Numbered from the stretch's first letter, positions 14,802 through 23,879 are shown. The stretch: 64,000 nt of DNA from Aldehydirespirator sp965220645 (GCA_965220645.1 OZ244836.1:1674001-1738000); one strand, 5' to 3'. Numbers and translations: made by a program. Notes: generated by a model from the letters alone, not told the origin.

Positions 14802-15812
14802 ACCGACGTGCCGGTGACCACCCGCAAGGACTGGACCACCGACCAGGAGGTCCGATGGTGCCCGGGCTGCGGCGACTACTCGATCCTTACCGCGGTGCAG
14901 CTGCTGATGCCCGAGTTGGGCGTGCGCCGCGAGGACACGGTGTTCGTGTCGGGGATCGGCTGCGCGGCCCGGTTCCCCTACTACATGAACACCTACGGCC
15001 TGCACGCCATCCACGGGCGCTCGCCGGCGGTCGCCACCGGCCTGGCCATGGCCCGGGGCGACCTGCACGTTTGGGTGGTGGGAGGCGACGGCGACATGAT
15101 GTCGATCGGAGGCAACCATCTGATCCACGCCCTGCGCCGCAACGTCGACCTCAACATCCTGCTGTTCAACAACCAGATCTACGGGCTGACCAAGGGGCAG
15201 TACTCGCCCACCAGTGAGCGGGGCAAGGTGACCAAGTCCACCCCCCACGGCTCGGTGGAGCAGCCCTTCAATGCGATCTCACTGGCGCTGGGGGCGGAGG
15301 CGTCGTTCGTGGCCCGCACCCACGACATGGACCGCGGCCACATGCAGGAGATGTTCCGCCGGGCCCACAACCATCCGGGCGCGGCGTTGGTCGAGGTCTT
15401 CCAGAACTGCAACGTGTTCAACGACGGTGCCTTCGCGGCCCTCACCAAGCGCGACGCCCGCGACTCCATGCTGATCGACCTGCGCCACGGCGAGCCGGTG
15501 CGCTTCGGATCCGACGGCGAGTTCGGGGTAGTGATGGCAGGCGGCCGGGCCCAGGTGGTGAATGTGGCCGACGTGGGCGTGGACGCCCTGGTGGTGCACG
15601 ACGAGACCGATCCCGATCCGTCGGTGGCGTTCGCGCTGAGCCGGCTGGCCAACACCAACGACGTGCCCACGCCGATCGGGGTCTTCCGGGCGGTCGACCG
15701 TTCGGAGTACGGCTCGGCTGTCACGTCTCAGATCGCGGCCTCCCAGTCCAAGGCCGGTCCCGGCGATCTTCACAAGCTGCTGCACTCCCGCCCCACCTGG
15801 CAGGTCGCCTGA
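14799..15812 (+). CDS. korB: 2-oxoacid:ferredoxin oxidoreductase beta subunit
   Basis: 337 residues. Thiamine-diphosphate subunit: WCPGCGDYSIL near the N-terminus (substrate loop), SGIGCAARFPYYMNTYGLH, and the ThDP/Mg signature GDGDMMSIGGNHLIHALRRN with IYGLTKGQYSPTS. Partner of KorA. No separate delta ferredoxin subunit is encoded; a ferredoxin elsewhere must accept the electrons. The ATG at 14799 is preceded by GGAGAG and overlaps a mini-ORF stop (ATGA), so translation is probably coupled to korA. Confidence 0.95.
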   Translation: MTDVPVTTRKDWTTDQEVRWCPGCGDYSILTAVQLLMPELGVRREDTVFVSGIGCAARFPYYMNTYGLHAIHGRSPAVATGLAMARGDLHVWVVGGDGDMMSIGGNHLIHALRRNVDLNILLFNNQIYGLTKGQYSPTSERGKVTKSTPHGSVEQPFNAISLALGAEASFVARTHDMDRGHMQEMFRRAHNHPGAALVEVFQNCNVFNDGAFAALTKRDARDSMLIDLRHGEPVRFGSDGEFGVVMAGGRAQVVNVADVGVDALVVHDETDPDPSVAFALSRLANTNDVPTPIGVFRAVDRSEYGSAVTSQIAASQSKAGPGDLHKLLHSRPTWQVA

Positions 15813-15869
15813 TCGCTCACGCCGGCAACCCTGGTCACCGGGCGGCGTCCTAGTGGGCGATGTCTTCGG

Positions 15870-16406
15870 CTAGGAGTGGATCTCTTCGTAGCTCGGTCCA
15901 GCGGTGGTGCCGACCCAGTACTTGGGCGCCCATCCGACACCCTGCCAGGTCTTGATCTTGGTGGGCCGCATCCGGAACAGCCACCTCGGCTGCTGTTTGC
16001 TCGCGGTCAGGTAAGTCGGACCATTAGGACCCAGATAGCGGTACGACATCAGTTCGGCGATCTCGACCCACCGGCCACCGACGTTGGGCTGTTCCACCAC
16101 TTCGACGGTGCCCTCGGCGAACACCTTGGGAACCTCGGTCGATTTCCCCATCTCGTCGGCCGGGCTGTGGGGCGCGTCGATCACGATGCAGATCCTGGGG
16201 TCGTGCTCCAGGTACCGGCACCACTCCGCTCGCTGGCGGCCTACGAACCAGAAGTCACTTCCATCCCAGTGGAACCACACCGGAACCACGTACGGCGATC
16301 CGTCCGGCTTGACGCACGCAAGCCGGGCTAGCGCGTCGGAGTTGAGGAAGGCTGCCACCTCATCGCCGTCCATGGATCCGATCTTTCCTCGGAATTCGTC
16401 GGCCAT
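15870..16406 (-). CDS. Pyridoxamine 5'-phosphate oxidase-like flavin/F420-binding split-barrel protein (paralogue 1)
   Basis: 178 residues. A split beta-barrel fold of the PNPOx-like family: LARLACVKPDGSPYVVPVWFHWDG followed by FVGRQRAEWCRYLEHDPRICIVIDAP. Such proteins bind FMN, F420 or heme; which one cannot be told here. It closely resembles the protein at 35224-35760 (same length; shared blocks SYRYLGPNGPTYL and TKIKTWQGVGWA) and more distantly that at 47961-48524. Downstream of the SDR gene on the same strand, 89 bases away. Convergent with korB. Confidence 0.85.
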   Translation of the reverse strand: MADEFRGKIGSMDGDEVAAFLNSDALARLACVKPDGSPYVVPVWFHWDGSDFWFVGRQRAEWCRYLEHDPRICIVIDAPHSPADEMGKSTEVPKVFAEGTVEVVEQPNVGGRWVEIAELMSYRYLGPNGPTYLTASKQQPRWLFRMRPTKIKTWQGVGWAPKYWVGTTAGPSYEEIHS

Positions 16407-16495
16407 GGCCTTGTCTCTCCTCTGTTTGTGTTGGTGTTGGAAACGATGCCGCCGCCGACGCTGATTCAGCCTCTCGTGACCGACGGCTCGGGTTG

Positions 16496-17284
16496 CTAGC
16501 TCTCAGGTACGTCGTAGGTCTGAGCGGTCAAGGCGCCGTCCACGATGAGGTTGATGCCGGACACGTAGTTGGCTTGGTCAGAGGCGAGGTACAGGAACGC
16601 ATGGGCGACGTCGTCGACGGACGCCAGCCGGTTGGCCGGGACCAGCGGGAAGCCCTCCTTGCGCCACTTGTCCATCAACTCTTCGCCCACGATGTCGGTC
16701 GATTGCTGGGTGTCGGCTGGGCCCGGGCCGACTGAGTTGCACCGGATGTTGTACGGAGCGCACTCCACCGCGATCGCCTTCGTGAGCGCGGCGATACCGG
16801 CCTTGGCTACGCAGTAGTGCGTGAAGCCTCGACCGTGCCCGAGGGCGGCGATCGATGTAGTGAACAGGATCACTCCGCCGCCGGTCTGTCTCATTGCTCG
16901 GGCTGCTCGGTTGCCCATCACGAAGTAGGCGTCAAGGTTGACTGACAGCACTCGTCGCCATTCCTCGTCGGTCATGTCCACGAACTCAGCGCTAGTCCAC
17001 GCGGCCGCGTTGGACACCATCACGTCGAGTTTCGGGTCGATGGCCAGAGCCTGGGCGACCGCTTCGGCGCAGTTCTCCATCACGCTTAGATCAAAGTTGA
17101 GCAGGTGCGGTGTGGCGCCGTGTTCCTCGATCACCGGCGCGATCGCGTCCAGACGCTCCTGCTTGTAGTCGAGCAAGTACAGATTCTTGGCACCCTCAGC
17201 AGCGAACAATTCTGCGGTGCGCCGTCCGAAACCGCTTCCAGCTCCCGTAACGAAGACATTGCGTCCTTCGAATCGACGATTCAT
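16496..17284 (-). CDS. Short-chain dehydrogenase/reductase (paralogue 1)
   Basis: 262 residues from MNRRFEGRN at 17284. TGAGSGFG nucleotide-binding motif at about 13-20, NAA motif (VSNAAAW), and a catalytic Ser/Tyr-x3-Lys pattern in TTSIAALG and HYCVAKAG. The protein of identical length at 33596-34384 is very similar, including the C-terminal QTYDVPES; long DNA blocks also match, so the two are recent duplicates or co-transferred copies. A more upstream start is possible but only MNRRFEG aligns with the paralogue. Substrate unknown. Paired with a split-barrel gene. Confidence 0.88.
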   Translation of the reverse strand: MNRRFEGRNVFVTGAGSGFGRRTAELFAAEGAKNLYLLDYKQERLDAIAPVIEEHGATPHLLNFDLSVMENCAEAVAQALAIDPKLDVMVSNAAAWTSAEFVDMTDEEWRRVLSVNLDAYFVMGNRAARAMRQTGGGVILFTTSIAALGHGRGFTHYCVAKAGIAALTKAIAVECAPYNIRCNSVGPGPADTQQSTDIVGEELMDKWRKEGFPLVPANRLASVDDVAHAFLYLASDQANYVSGINLIVDGALTAQTYDVPES

Positions 17285-17487
17285 CATTGGTTCTCCGGTT
17301 CTCGATACTGGAATTCGCACTTCCGGCCCGGTCACCATCACGTGTTTCCCCGCGGCCCGGAACGCCATTTCATCTTAGTCAGCATCCGATCCGCGCTCCT
17401 AAGCGACCCCTTCAACGGTCCGCTGGTGCGCGTCGACCACGAGGGAACTAATGTGCTTGTCCCAGCCACGAGCAAGGGGGACTGCAA

Positions 17488-17868
17488 GTGCTTGATTACA
17501 ACGAACTCAAGGGCCAGGGAGGACTTGACGTCTGGCCTGGCTTCGATGAATTGCCGTACGCGAAGACTCTCGAGGGCGATCCCGTCCAGTCGGGTCGCTT
17601 CGATTCCGGCGGCCTCGGAAAGCGCACGATGACGGGTGTTTGGGCGTGCACGGCGGGCAGCTTCGAATACACCTATCCAGGCGACGAGATCTGCACCCTT
17701 CTCGAAGGCAGGATCCGGCTGGTTTCCGCCGATGGCGAATCCCACGAGTTCACCGCGGGTGACACGTTCTACAACAGCAAGGGCGAGGTGTGGAATTGGA
17801 CGGTCATCGAGCCGGTTCGAAAGATCTTCCACATCCACGATCCGGAGTCTGACGAACTCGCCGACTAA
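17488..17868 (+). CDS. Small cupin-domain protein
   Basis: 126 residues. A single cupin barrel: YTYPGDEICTLLEGRIRLVSADG followed by EFTAGDTFYNSKGEVWNWTV. The pattern fits the DUF861/EutQ-like cupin group. The typical metal histidines are mostly missing, so it may bind a ligand rather than catalyse. GTG start at 17488 with AAGGGGG a few bases upstream. First gene of a plus-strand series (cupin, VOC, two SnoaL-like, alcohol dehydrogenase), divergent from the SDR across about 200 bases. Confidence 0.75.
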   Translation: MLDYNELKGQGGLDVWPGFDELPYAKTLEGDPVQSGRFDSGGLGKRTMTGVWACTAGSFEYTYPGDEICTLLEGRIRLVSADGESHEFTAGDTFYNSKGEVWNWTVIEPVRKIFHIHDPESDELAD

Positions 17869-18036
17869 CTCCTACATCGAGCCGTCCGGTCGCGCGGCCC
17901 GGGTCGCGTGGACGAACCTCATAACCGGGTTGGGCTCCCTGCCCGCTTTGGAGGGCATCGTCGGCGTGATGTATCGTCAGTGCGCCGTTCGCGCCGACTG
18001 CTGGGCGCGTCGTACTCCTGAATTGGGGGCAGGAGC

Positions 18037-18504
18037 ATGATCGATTCCGTGTTAACAACCGCGGTCACCGTCTCCGACATGGAGCGTTCGCTTGCCTTCT
18101 ACCGCGACCTTCTTGGTTTTCGGGTGGCGGTAGAGCTACCTCCGCCGGCCGAGAGAGAGCGCTGGGACGCCTATCACCGGCAAGTTTGTGGAGTAGACGA
18201 CGCCGTAATCCGAGTCGTCTATATGGAGGCGCCCGACGGCCAGACCGCTCTGGAGTTAATCGAGTACACCACACCGAAGCGGCCACCGCAGTCGCCGAGC
18301 AATGTGGATCAGGGTGGAACGGTGATCATCGCTTTGGCTGTTTCTGACAGCGAGAGCGTTGTGGCCCGGGTCCGTGAAGCCGGTGTCGAGACGTTGTCAG
18401 ATCCGGTGCCTTATGTCACCGATGATGGCGTGTCATCCAAGACGACATACGTGAGGGACCCTGACGGAACACTCGTGTGCTTCTTCGAAGTCCTAGAGCC
18501 TTAG
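18037..18504 (+). CDS. VOC superfamily (glyoxalase/dioxygenase fold) protein
   Basis: 155 residues. Two beta-alpha-beta-beta-beta modules: VSDMERSLAFYRDLLGFRV at the N-terminus and TTYVRDPDGTLVCFFEVLEP at the C-terminus, typical of glyoxalase/bleomycin-resistance proteins. Cytoplasmic. Metal ligands probably include His/Glu in ALELIEY and FFEV. Substrate not identifiable. ATG start with GGGGGCAGGAG just upstream. Confidence 0.82.
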   Translation: MIDSVLTTAVTVSDMERSLAFYRDLLGFRVAVELPPPAERERWDAYHRQVCGVDDAVIRVVYMEAPDGQTALELIEYTTPKRPPQSPSNVDQGGTVIIALAVSDSESVVARVREAGVETLSDPVPYVTDDGVSSKTTYVRDPDGTLVCFFEVLEP

Positions 18505-18654
18505 CCCCGGACCCTCATTAACCACAGTAACCACATCCAATCTATCAGAAAGATGGGAGACATCTCTAAATCACATGCAGTCCGAAGTTGACCCTTTGGG
18601 CGCCACATCCTAGGCACTCTTCAGCCGATCACAACACCAAATGGAGAAACCCGA

Positions 18655-19071
18655 ATGGCAGAACCACAGGATCCTCTACTTCGAAACTTCGCGGCATTCA
18701 ATGCCCATGACGCTCAAGGAGTTATCGACACCTACACAGAGGATTGCATACTCATCGACGTTGCCGCGCCCGAGCCCACCTACGGAAGCGCATTCCTTCA
18801 CGAGCACATGGCCAACCTTCTGAGCGCGTTCCCGGACATGCACATCGAGGACGAGCGCTGGATAACCGGCGAGAACCTGGTAGCCGCCGAGTTCGTTCTG
18901 GTCGGCACCCACCTCGGGGAGTTCTTGGGCTATCCGCCGTCGGGAAACGTGATCCGCTGGGTCACCTGCAGCTTCTTCGATCTGACCGACGACAACGAGC
19001 GGATCTGGAAGGAGACCTACTACTACGACTTGGCCAGCGTCACGGCGCAGCTCCAGCCGCGGGCCGACTGA
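18655..19071 (+). CDS. SnoaL-like (NTF2-fold) protein A
   Basis: 138 residues with an NTF2-like cone fold: FAAFNAHDAQGVIDTYTEDC, then EHMANLLSAFPDMHIED and FLGYPPSGNVIRW, the classic SnoaL polyketide-cyclase-like pattern. Members include cyclases, isomerases and many uncharacterised proteins. Start ATG at 18655. The 150 bases before it are relatively AT-rich and may hold a promoter. A second SnoaL-like gene follows 48 bases later. Confidence 0.8.
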   Translation: MAEPQDPLLRNFAAFNAHDAQGVIDTYTEDCILIDVAAPEPTYGSAFLHEHMANLLSAFPDMHIEDERWITGENLVAAEFVLVGTHLGEFLGYPPSGNVIRWVTCSFFDLTDDNERIWKETYYYDLASVTAQLQPRAD

Positions 19072-19119
19072 GGGATCGGCCGGCGGTTTCCGCGGTCACG
19101 CCGGCAGGGAGGACTAGTG

Positions 19120-19536
19120 ATGAGAACCAAGGCATGCGACGTTGTGGAGGCCTATCTGGACGCCTTCTTCAACTCGCGCTGGGACGAGGTCCGCCCCGCG
19201 CTGGCCGACGACTGTGTGGTCGTCGACCCCCTCATGCCCGAGCCCGTGAAGGGCAAGCAGGAGGTCATGGACCTGCTGGCCTATTGCCATTCGTGGGGCC
19301 ACTATCACGGCGAGATCCTCAACCTCTTCGGAGACGAGCGGCAGGTGGCCGTGCAACTGTGGATCAGCGGCGAGGTGATCGAGGCTCCCGAAGGCATGAC
19401 CGGCGACGTTGTGGGCCGCAAGTTCGCCTTCGCCGAGTGCGACGTGATCGAGGTCGACGACGAGCACCGCATCACCAAGGTCTCGATCTACGCGGATGTG
19501 GTGACGCTCCAGAACCAGCTCGGCCAGGTGTTCTGA
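19120..19536 (+). CDS. SnoaL-like (NTF2-fold) protein B
   Basis: 138 residues from ATG 19120 (GGGAGG 7 bases upstream; an in-frame GTG lies one codon earlier). VEAYLDAFFNSRWDEVRPALADDCVV is a typical NTF2-like opening. It is only distantly similar to the neighbouring SnoaL-like protein, so this is not a recent duplication. One base separates its stop from the alcohol dehydrogenase start, indicating a shared mRNA. Confidence 0.76.
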   Translation: MRTKACDVVEAYLDAFFNSRWDEVRPALADDCVVVDPLMPEPVKGKQEVMDLLAYCHSWGHYHGEILNLFGDERQVAVQLWISGEVIEAPEGMTGDVVGRKFAFAECDVIEVDDEHRITKVSIYADVVTLQNQLGQVF

Positions 19537-19537
19537 G

Positions 19538-20569
19538 GTGCGGGCCGCCCGGCTGCTTCCAGACACCGACAGCCTCGAGATTCTCGACGTTTCCGAGCCG
19601 GAACCGTCCGGTGACGAGGTTCTGGTCCGGGTGGTGGGCGCGGGTGTGTGCCGATCCGACATCCATGTGCTGGACGGGGCCTTCGCCGACATGATTTCTC
19701 GGCCGGTGACACCCGGGCATGAGATCGCGGGTTTGGTCGAAGCCGTCGGCGGAGACGTGAGCGACCTCGACATCGGGACGCCGGTGGCGGTAATGGTGGG
19801 CTGGGGATGCGGCCACTGTGACGCCTGCGTAGGGGGCCACGAGCAGCTGTGTCCCTCCGGTGACGAGGCGGGCGCCACTGTCGACGGCGGGTTCGCCGAG
19901 TTCGTGCTGGTGCCGCACCGGCGCCATGTCGTGCCGTTGGGCGACGTCTCGCCCTACGACGCCACGCCGTTCGGCTGCGCGGCGCTGTGCGCCTATGCGG
20001 CGGTCAAGCGGGTGGCGCCGCACCTCTCAGGCCCGTCGACGCTGGTCGTGCTCGGTGCCGGCGGGCTCGGCCTGTACGCCACCCACTACGCCCGCACCCT
20101 CACCGGGGCGCGGGTTGTGGCTGTCGACCCACGCCCTGAAGCGCGCGACCTTGCCCTGTCCGCGGGCGCTCACGACAGCATCCCGTCGGGTGCCGACGCA
20201 GCCGGCGCGCTGAGCGAGCTCACCGCGGGCCGCGGCGCCGAAGCTGTGATCGACTTCGTCGGCACCGACGAGACGCTCGGGCTAGCCGCAGCCACGGCGG
20301 CGGCGCGAGGTGTCGTGGCGCTGCTCGGCCTGGCGGGCGGCCATGTCGCGTTTGGATTCGAGGCGCTCGCGCCGGAAGCCGCGCTTACAACGGTAGTGGC
20401 CGGCACTGTTCTCGATCTACATGACGTGGTGCGCCTGGCCCAACGCGACGTCTTGTCCATGCCCCTCAGCCCGTACCCGCTCGAGGGAATCAACGAAGCG
20501 ATCTCAGATCTGCGCGCCGGCCGCATCAACGGGCGCGCTGTCATCCTCCCCGGCGGACTGCCAGCATGA
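19538..20569 (+). CDS. Zinc-dependent alcohol dehydrogenase (medium-chain)
   Basis: 343 residues. Catalytic zinc ligands in GVCRSD (Cys38) and PGHE (His60), a structural zinc site of four cysteines in CGHCDACVGGHEQLC, and Rossmann motif GAGGLG around 173-178. Oxidises an alcohol or polyol using NAD(P); substrate not predictable. GTG start at 19538, one base after the SnoaL-like stop. Last gene before a hairpin that separates it from the sugar ABC transporter. Confidence 0.92.
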   Translation: MRAARLLPDTDSLEILDVSEPEPSGDEVLVRVVGAGVCRSDIHVLDGAFADMISRPVTPGHEIAGLVEAVGGDVSDLDIGTPVAVMVGWGCGHCDACVGGHEQLCPSGDEAGATVDGGFAEFVLVPHRRHVVPLGDVSPYDATPFGCAALCAYAAVKRVAPHLSGPSTLVVLGAGGLGLYATHYARTLTGARVVAVDPRPEARDLALSAGAHDSIPSGADAAGALSELTAGRGAEAVIDFVGTDETLGLAAATAAARGVVALLGLAGGHVAFGFEALAPEAALTTVVAGTVLDLHDVVRLAQRDVLSMPLSPYPLEGINEAISDLRAGRINGRAVILPGGLPA

Positions 20570-20615
20570 CTGATCCGTCGCTGCCAGTCCCTGTGGCCGT
20601 CACAAACACCGAGTG

Positions 20616-20640
20616 GTCGGTCGGGAAAGGCCCGGCCGAC
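20616..20640 (+). terminator. Putative hairpin terminator between alcohol dehydrogenase and ABC operon
   Basis: GTCGGTCGGG (20616-20625) pairs with CCCGGCCGAC (20631-20640) around a 5-base loop, with one G-U pair. There is no T-run after it, so it would be a U-poor terminator or simply a stable hairpin. Confidence 0.45.
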
Positions 20641-20707
20641 TGTGCGTCAATGTCCGCTAACTCGGACCCCGGCGGCCATCGCAAGGATCAATGAAAGGAA
20701 AGTAAAC

Positions 20708-21913
20708 ATGAGAAAAGGCACTATTATTCTCATATCGTTGTTCACGGTGGCGCTCGTCGCAGCCGGGTGCGGGGATGATGACGACGGTGAAGAGCCGGCA
20801 GCCCCGGTTGAACAGCCGGCTGAGGAGCCGGCTGAGGAGCCGGCTGAGGAGCCGGCTGAGGAGCCGATGGAGGAGCCCGCTGAGGAGCCGGTTGAGGAGC
20901 CGGCTGAGGAGCCGATGGAGGAGCCCGCTGAGGAGCCGATGGAGGAGCCGGCTGAGGAGCCGGCTGAGGAGCCCATGGAGGAGGGCGGAACCATCGCCTT
21001 CAGCTTCGGCAACGAACAAGTCGGGATATACAAGATCGTGGCCGGGCCGGCCCGTCTACAGGCCGAGGCCCGTGGCTACGAGTTCCTGGAGGGCGCAGCC
21101 AACGGCGACTGCGACGCACAGGTCCGCGACGTCGAGAACTTCGTCGTCCAGGACGTCGACGCCATCGTGGTCGTGCCGATATGTGGCATCGACGCGCTCG
21201 TCCCGACGCTCGAAGACGCCGAGGCCCAGGGCATCGTCGTCGTCGGCTACGCCAGCGAGATCCCGGAGACTGGCGACGGAGCCATCCTCTGGGACAACCG
21301 GGGTGCAGGCGAGTCCGTCGCGGCCGAGGCGCTCAGGTGGTTCGACGCGGACTTCACCGGGGACCAGGGAGACTTCTCGTGGGTGCTGTTCACCTATGAC
21401 GGATGCGGGCAGCCCTGCACCGATCGCACCGACCCGATCCGCGACATAATCACCGAAGCGACCGGAGTGGCGCCCCTCGAGTCCGAGGCGATATCCATCC
21501 CGCAGGGCCTGGATGACACCCAGGTCTTCTTCCAGTCGAATCCGAACATCGCCATGGTGATCGGAGTGAACGACGCCGGTGCGATGGGGGCGTACGAGGC
21601 GATCCTCGGCGAGGTCGAGGCGGGCCGCGATCCGGGCGCGTTCTTTGTCGCCGGCATCGACGGCCAGAATGAGGCCCTGGAATTGGTGGCCGCAGGCGGC
21701 GGAGAGGGAGGCATCTACCGTGCCAGCTCCTCGCTGCTCCTGCACGAGCTCGGCCAGTTGGTCGTCAACCTTCCGGCCGACATCCTCGAGGGCCACATCG
21801 AGGCCGGTTCGGCGGACGCAGTCGTGCACATGGGCTACCAGCTCATGTCGGCGAACAGCCCGCAGGACGCCCAGGATCTCCTGGACCTGTACGCCGAGTT
21901 CACCGGCGAATGA
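20708..21913 (+). CDS. Sugar ABC transporter substrate-binding lipoprotein (type I periplasmic binding protein)
   Basis: 401 residues. Signal peptide MRKGTIILISLFTVALVAAGC ends in lipobox VAAGC, so it is anchored outside the membrane. After the cysteine comes DDDDG and then 14 units of P-A/M/V-E-E (roughly residues 37-92), an acidic tether. The ligand-binding part (about 97-401) resembles RbsB/FrcB-type proteins, with AEARGYEFLEGAANGDCDAQVRDVENF and MVIGVNDAGAMGAYEAI. ATG 20708 chosen for AAAGGAAAG upstream and the signal peptide; an upstream in-frame GTG adds unlikely residues. First gene of a binding protein-permease-ATPase operon. Confidence 0.92.
   Translation: MRKGTIILISLFTVALVAAGCGDDDDGEEPAAPVEQPAEEPAEEPAEEPAEEPMEEPAEEPVEEPAEEPMEEPAEEPMEEPAEEPAEEPMEEGGTIAFSFGNEQVGIYKIVAGPARLQAEARGYEFLEGAANGDCDAQVRDVENFVVQDVDAIVVVPICGIDALVPTLEDAEAQGIVVVGYASEIPETGDGAILWDNRGAGESVAAEALRWFDADFTGDQGDFSWVLFTYDGCGQPCTDRTDPIRDIITEATGVAPLESEAISIPQGLDDTQVFFQSNPNIAMVIGVNDAGAMGAYEAILGEVEAGRDPGAFFVAGIDGQNEALELVAAGGGEGGIYRASSSLLLHELGQLVVNLPADILEGHIEAGSADAVVHMGYQLMSANSPQDAQDLLDLYAEFTGE
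20816..20983 (+). repeat. 12-bp tandem repeat encoding an acidic PAEE/PMEE linker
   Basis: Fourteen in-frame units of CCGGCTGAGGAG and its CCGATGGAGGAG or CCGGTTGAGGAG variants, directly after the lipobox region of the binding protein. Coding, in frame, and likely a flexible charged spacer between lipid anchor and domain. Copy number probably varies between strains. Confidence 0.92.
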
Positions 21914-21935
21914 TCCTCAGACGCTCTAGGGTCTG

Positions 21936-23012
21936 GTGCCAGTCGAGTTGTCTGGTGCGCACCCCCATGAGCCGATGTCGGAGAATCTGACGCCTTCAAA
22001 CTCAGGCCCTGGCCCGGCGAGCATGGTCGGAATCGATTCTGGACCGCGCGTCGCTCGGGCCAGGGCTTGGTCTCTGCGCAACGGGATAGTCCTCGCCCTT
22101 CTGGTCGAGGTCCTGTTCTTCTGGTCCCAGTCGGACAAGTTCATGACCCCAGCCAACATCCGCCTCGTCTTCTTGCAGGTGGCGGTGGTGGGGATCATGG
22201 CCGTGCCGAGCGCCCTGCTGCTGATGTCGGGCTACATCGACTTCGCGGTCGGATCAACACTCGGCCTGGCCGCCATCGTGCTGGGTCGGCAGCTCGAGGC
22301 GGGAATGCCCGCGCTGCTTGCGGTGGTCATCGCCATTGCATTGGGGGGCGCCACCGGCGCGGCCCAGGGCGTGCTGGCCACACGACTGCGGTTCGCGCCG
22401 ATCGTGGTGAGCCTCGGATTCTTCACCGCCGTCCGGGGCGTCACGCTGGTGATCAGTGACGGGGACGTCCCCAGCGGCTGGGACAGGAGCTTTAGGGCGC
22501 TCGGGCGCAACCTCCTTCCCGGAACACCGATCCCGTATCCCGTGGTGATCGCGGCCGCGGTCTTCATTCTCGGTGCCATATTCCATACCAGGACGACCTG
22601 GGGTCGGCACGTGATGGCTCTGGGCGTCAATCCAGAGGCGGCCAGGCGGGCCGGGATCGATCTGTATCGACTGCCCCTGATGCTCTACACAGCCAGTGGG
22701 CTGGCGGCTGGGCTCGGAGCGGTCATCTCCGTCTCACGCCTCAACGCGGCCCCTCCAACCCTTGGCGATGGCGACGAGATCGCCGTGCTGAGCGCTGTCC
22801 TTCTCGGAGGCGTGGCGTTTGGAGGCGGCAAGGGGAACCTGCTCGGGGTCGTGGCCGGCGTGCTGTTCATCGGCGTGCTGAACGACGGTCTGCTGCTTCT
22901 GGGGGCCAAGCCGTTCTGGGTCAGAGTGAGCGCCGGGCTGGCCCTGGTGGCAGCGGCCGCCCTCGATGCTCTCAGCAAGTACGTGGCCCGTCGGGCCGCG
23001 GGCGCGGCATGA
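21936..23012 (+). CDS. Sugar ABC transporter permease (RbsC/FrcC type)
   Basis: 358 residues with about eight to ten hydrophobic segments; the BPD_transp_2 pattern SGYIDFAVGSTLGLAAIVLG and GRHVMALGVNPEAARRAGI (coupling loop) is clear. GTG at 21936 gives the full frame; ATG at 21975 (MSENLTPSN) is an alternative start, and neither has a strong ribosome-binding site. The stop overlaps the ATPase start as ATGA. It would form a homodimer with the ATPase below. Confidence 0.9.
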   Translation: MPVELSGAHPHEPMSENLTPSNSGPGPASMVGIDSGPRVARARAWSLRNGIVLALLVEVLFFWSQSDKFMTPANIRLVFLQVAVVGIMAVPSALLLMSGYIDFAVGSTLGLAAIVLGRQLEAGMPALLAVVIAIALGGATGAAQGVLATRLRFAPIVVSLGFFTAVRGVTLVISDGDVPSGWDRSFRALGRNLLPGTPIPYPVVIAAAVFILGAIFHTRTTWGRHVMALGVNPEAARRAGIDLYRLPLMLYTASGLAAGLGAVISVSRLNAAPPTLGDGDEIAVLSAVLLGGVAFGGGKGNLLGVVAGVLFIGVLNDGLLLLGAKPFWVRVSAGLALVAAAALDALSKYVARRAAGAA

Positions 23013-23794
23013 CCTCGCCCCAGCCTGTTCTGGGCCAGCCGATCAAGGTCGAGGACGCCGCGCTCGAGGTGCGCAATGTCGAGAAGTCCTTCGGAGCGGT
23101 GAGGGCGCTCAAGGGTGTCAGCCTCGGCGTGAGAGCCGGCGAGGTGATAGGGCTGATCGGCGACAACGGCGCCGGAAAGTCGACGCTCGTCAACTGCCTG
23201 GCCGGGATCATCCGGCCCGACGCCGGCCAGATCCTGCTGGACGGCGAGGAAGTCAGCATCTCATCTCCCCACGAGGCCCGGCGGCACGGAATCGAGACCG
23301 TTCATCAGGATCTGGCCCTCATCGACACGCTGGACGTGAGCGGCAACCTGTTCCTGAACCGGGAGATCCTGTCCGGTCCGCGCACCCTCAGGTGGATGAA
23401 CAAGCGCCGGATGCACCGGGAGGCCAAAGAGATACTTGAGGGCCTGCGCATCAGCATCCCCTCGGTTCGCAATGCCGTGGAGAAGCTGTCCGGCGGCCAG
23501 CGCCAGGCGGTGGCGGTGGGGCGCTCGGTGGCGTGGGGCCGGCGAATTGTGCTGATGGACGAGCCGGCCGCCGCACTGGGCGTCGAACAGGCCCGCCTCG
23601 TCCTGCAGCTGATAACAACCCTTCGAGATCAGGGCCTCGCGGTTGTGCTGATCAGCCACAACATCCAAGCGGTGCTTGACGTCTGCTCCCGGGCAGTCGT
23701 GCTCCGCCACGGTGCCGCCATCGCCGACCTTGAGCTGGAGGGAGTCACCGGCCGCGATCTAGTGCAGCTCATCACGACCGGGGAGATGGGCTGA
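23009..23794 (+). CDS. Sugar ABC transporter ATP-binding protein, single-domain (FrcA type)
   Basis: 261 residues. Walker A GDNGAGKST (51-59), signature LSGGQRQ (160-166), Walker B IVLMDEPAAALG and switch histidine in LISHN. It has only one nucleotide-binding domain, whereas RbsA/XylG-type ATPases usually have two; FrcA of Sinorhizobium is the known single-domain type. The Walker B region reads AAALG instead of the usual TAALG. Translationally coupled to the permease by ATGA. Confidence 0.92.
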   Translation: MTSPQPVLGQPIKVEDAALEVRNVEKSFGAVRALKGVSLGVRAGEVIGLIGDNGAGKSTLVNCLAGIIRPDAGQILLDGEEVSISSPHEARRHGIETVHQDLALIDTLDVSGNLFLNREILSGPRTLRWMNKRRMHREAKEILEGLRISIPSVRNAVEKLSGGQRQAVAVGRSVAWGRRIVLMDEPAAALGVEQARLVLQLITTLRDQGLAVVLISHNIQAVLDVCSRAVVLRHGAAIADLELEGVTGRDLVQLITTGEMG

Positions 23795-23879
23795 GGAACC
23801 ACCCGCGTGCGCGGCGGTCATCTGGAACGGTTCCTTCCTGGTCAATATGATCGTCCGACACACGACCTTGGAGGTCAAC

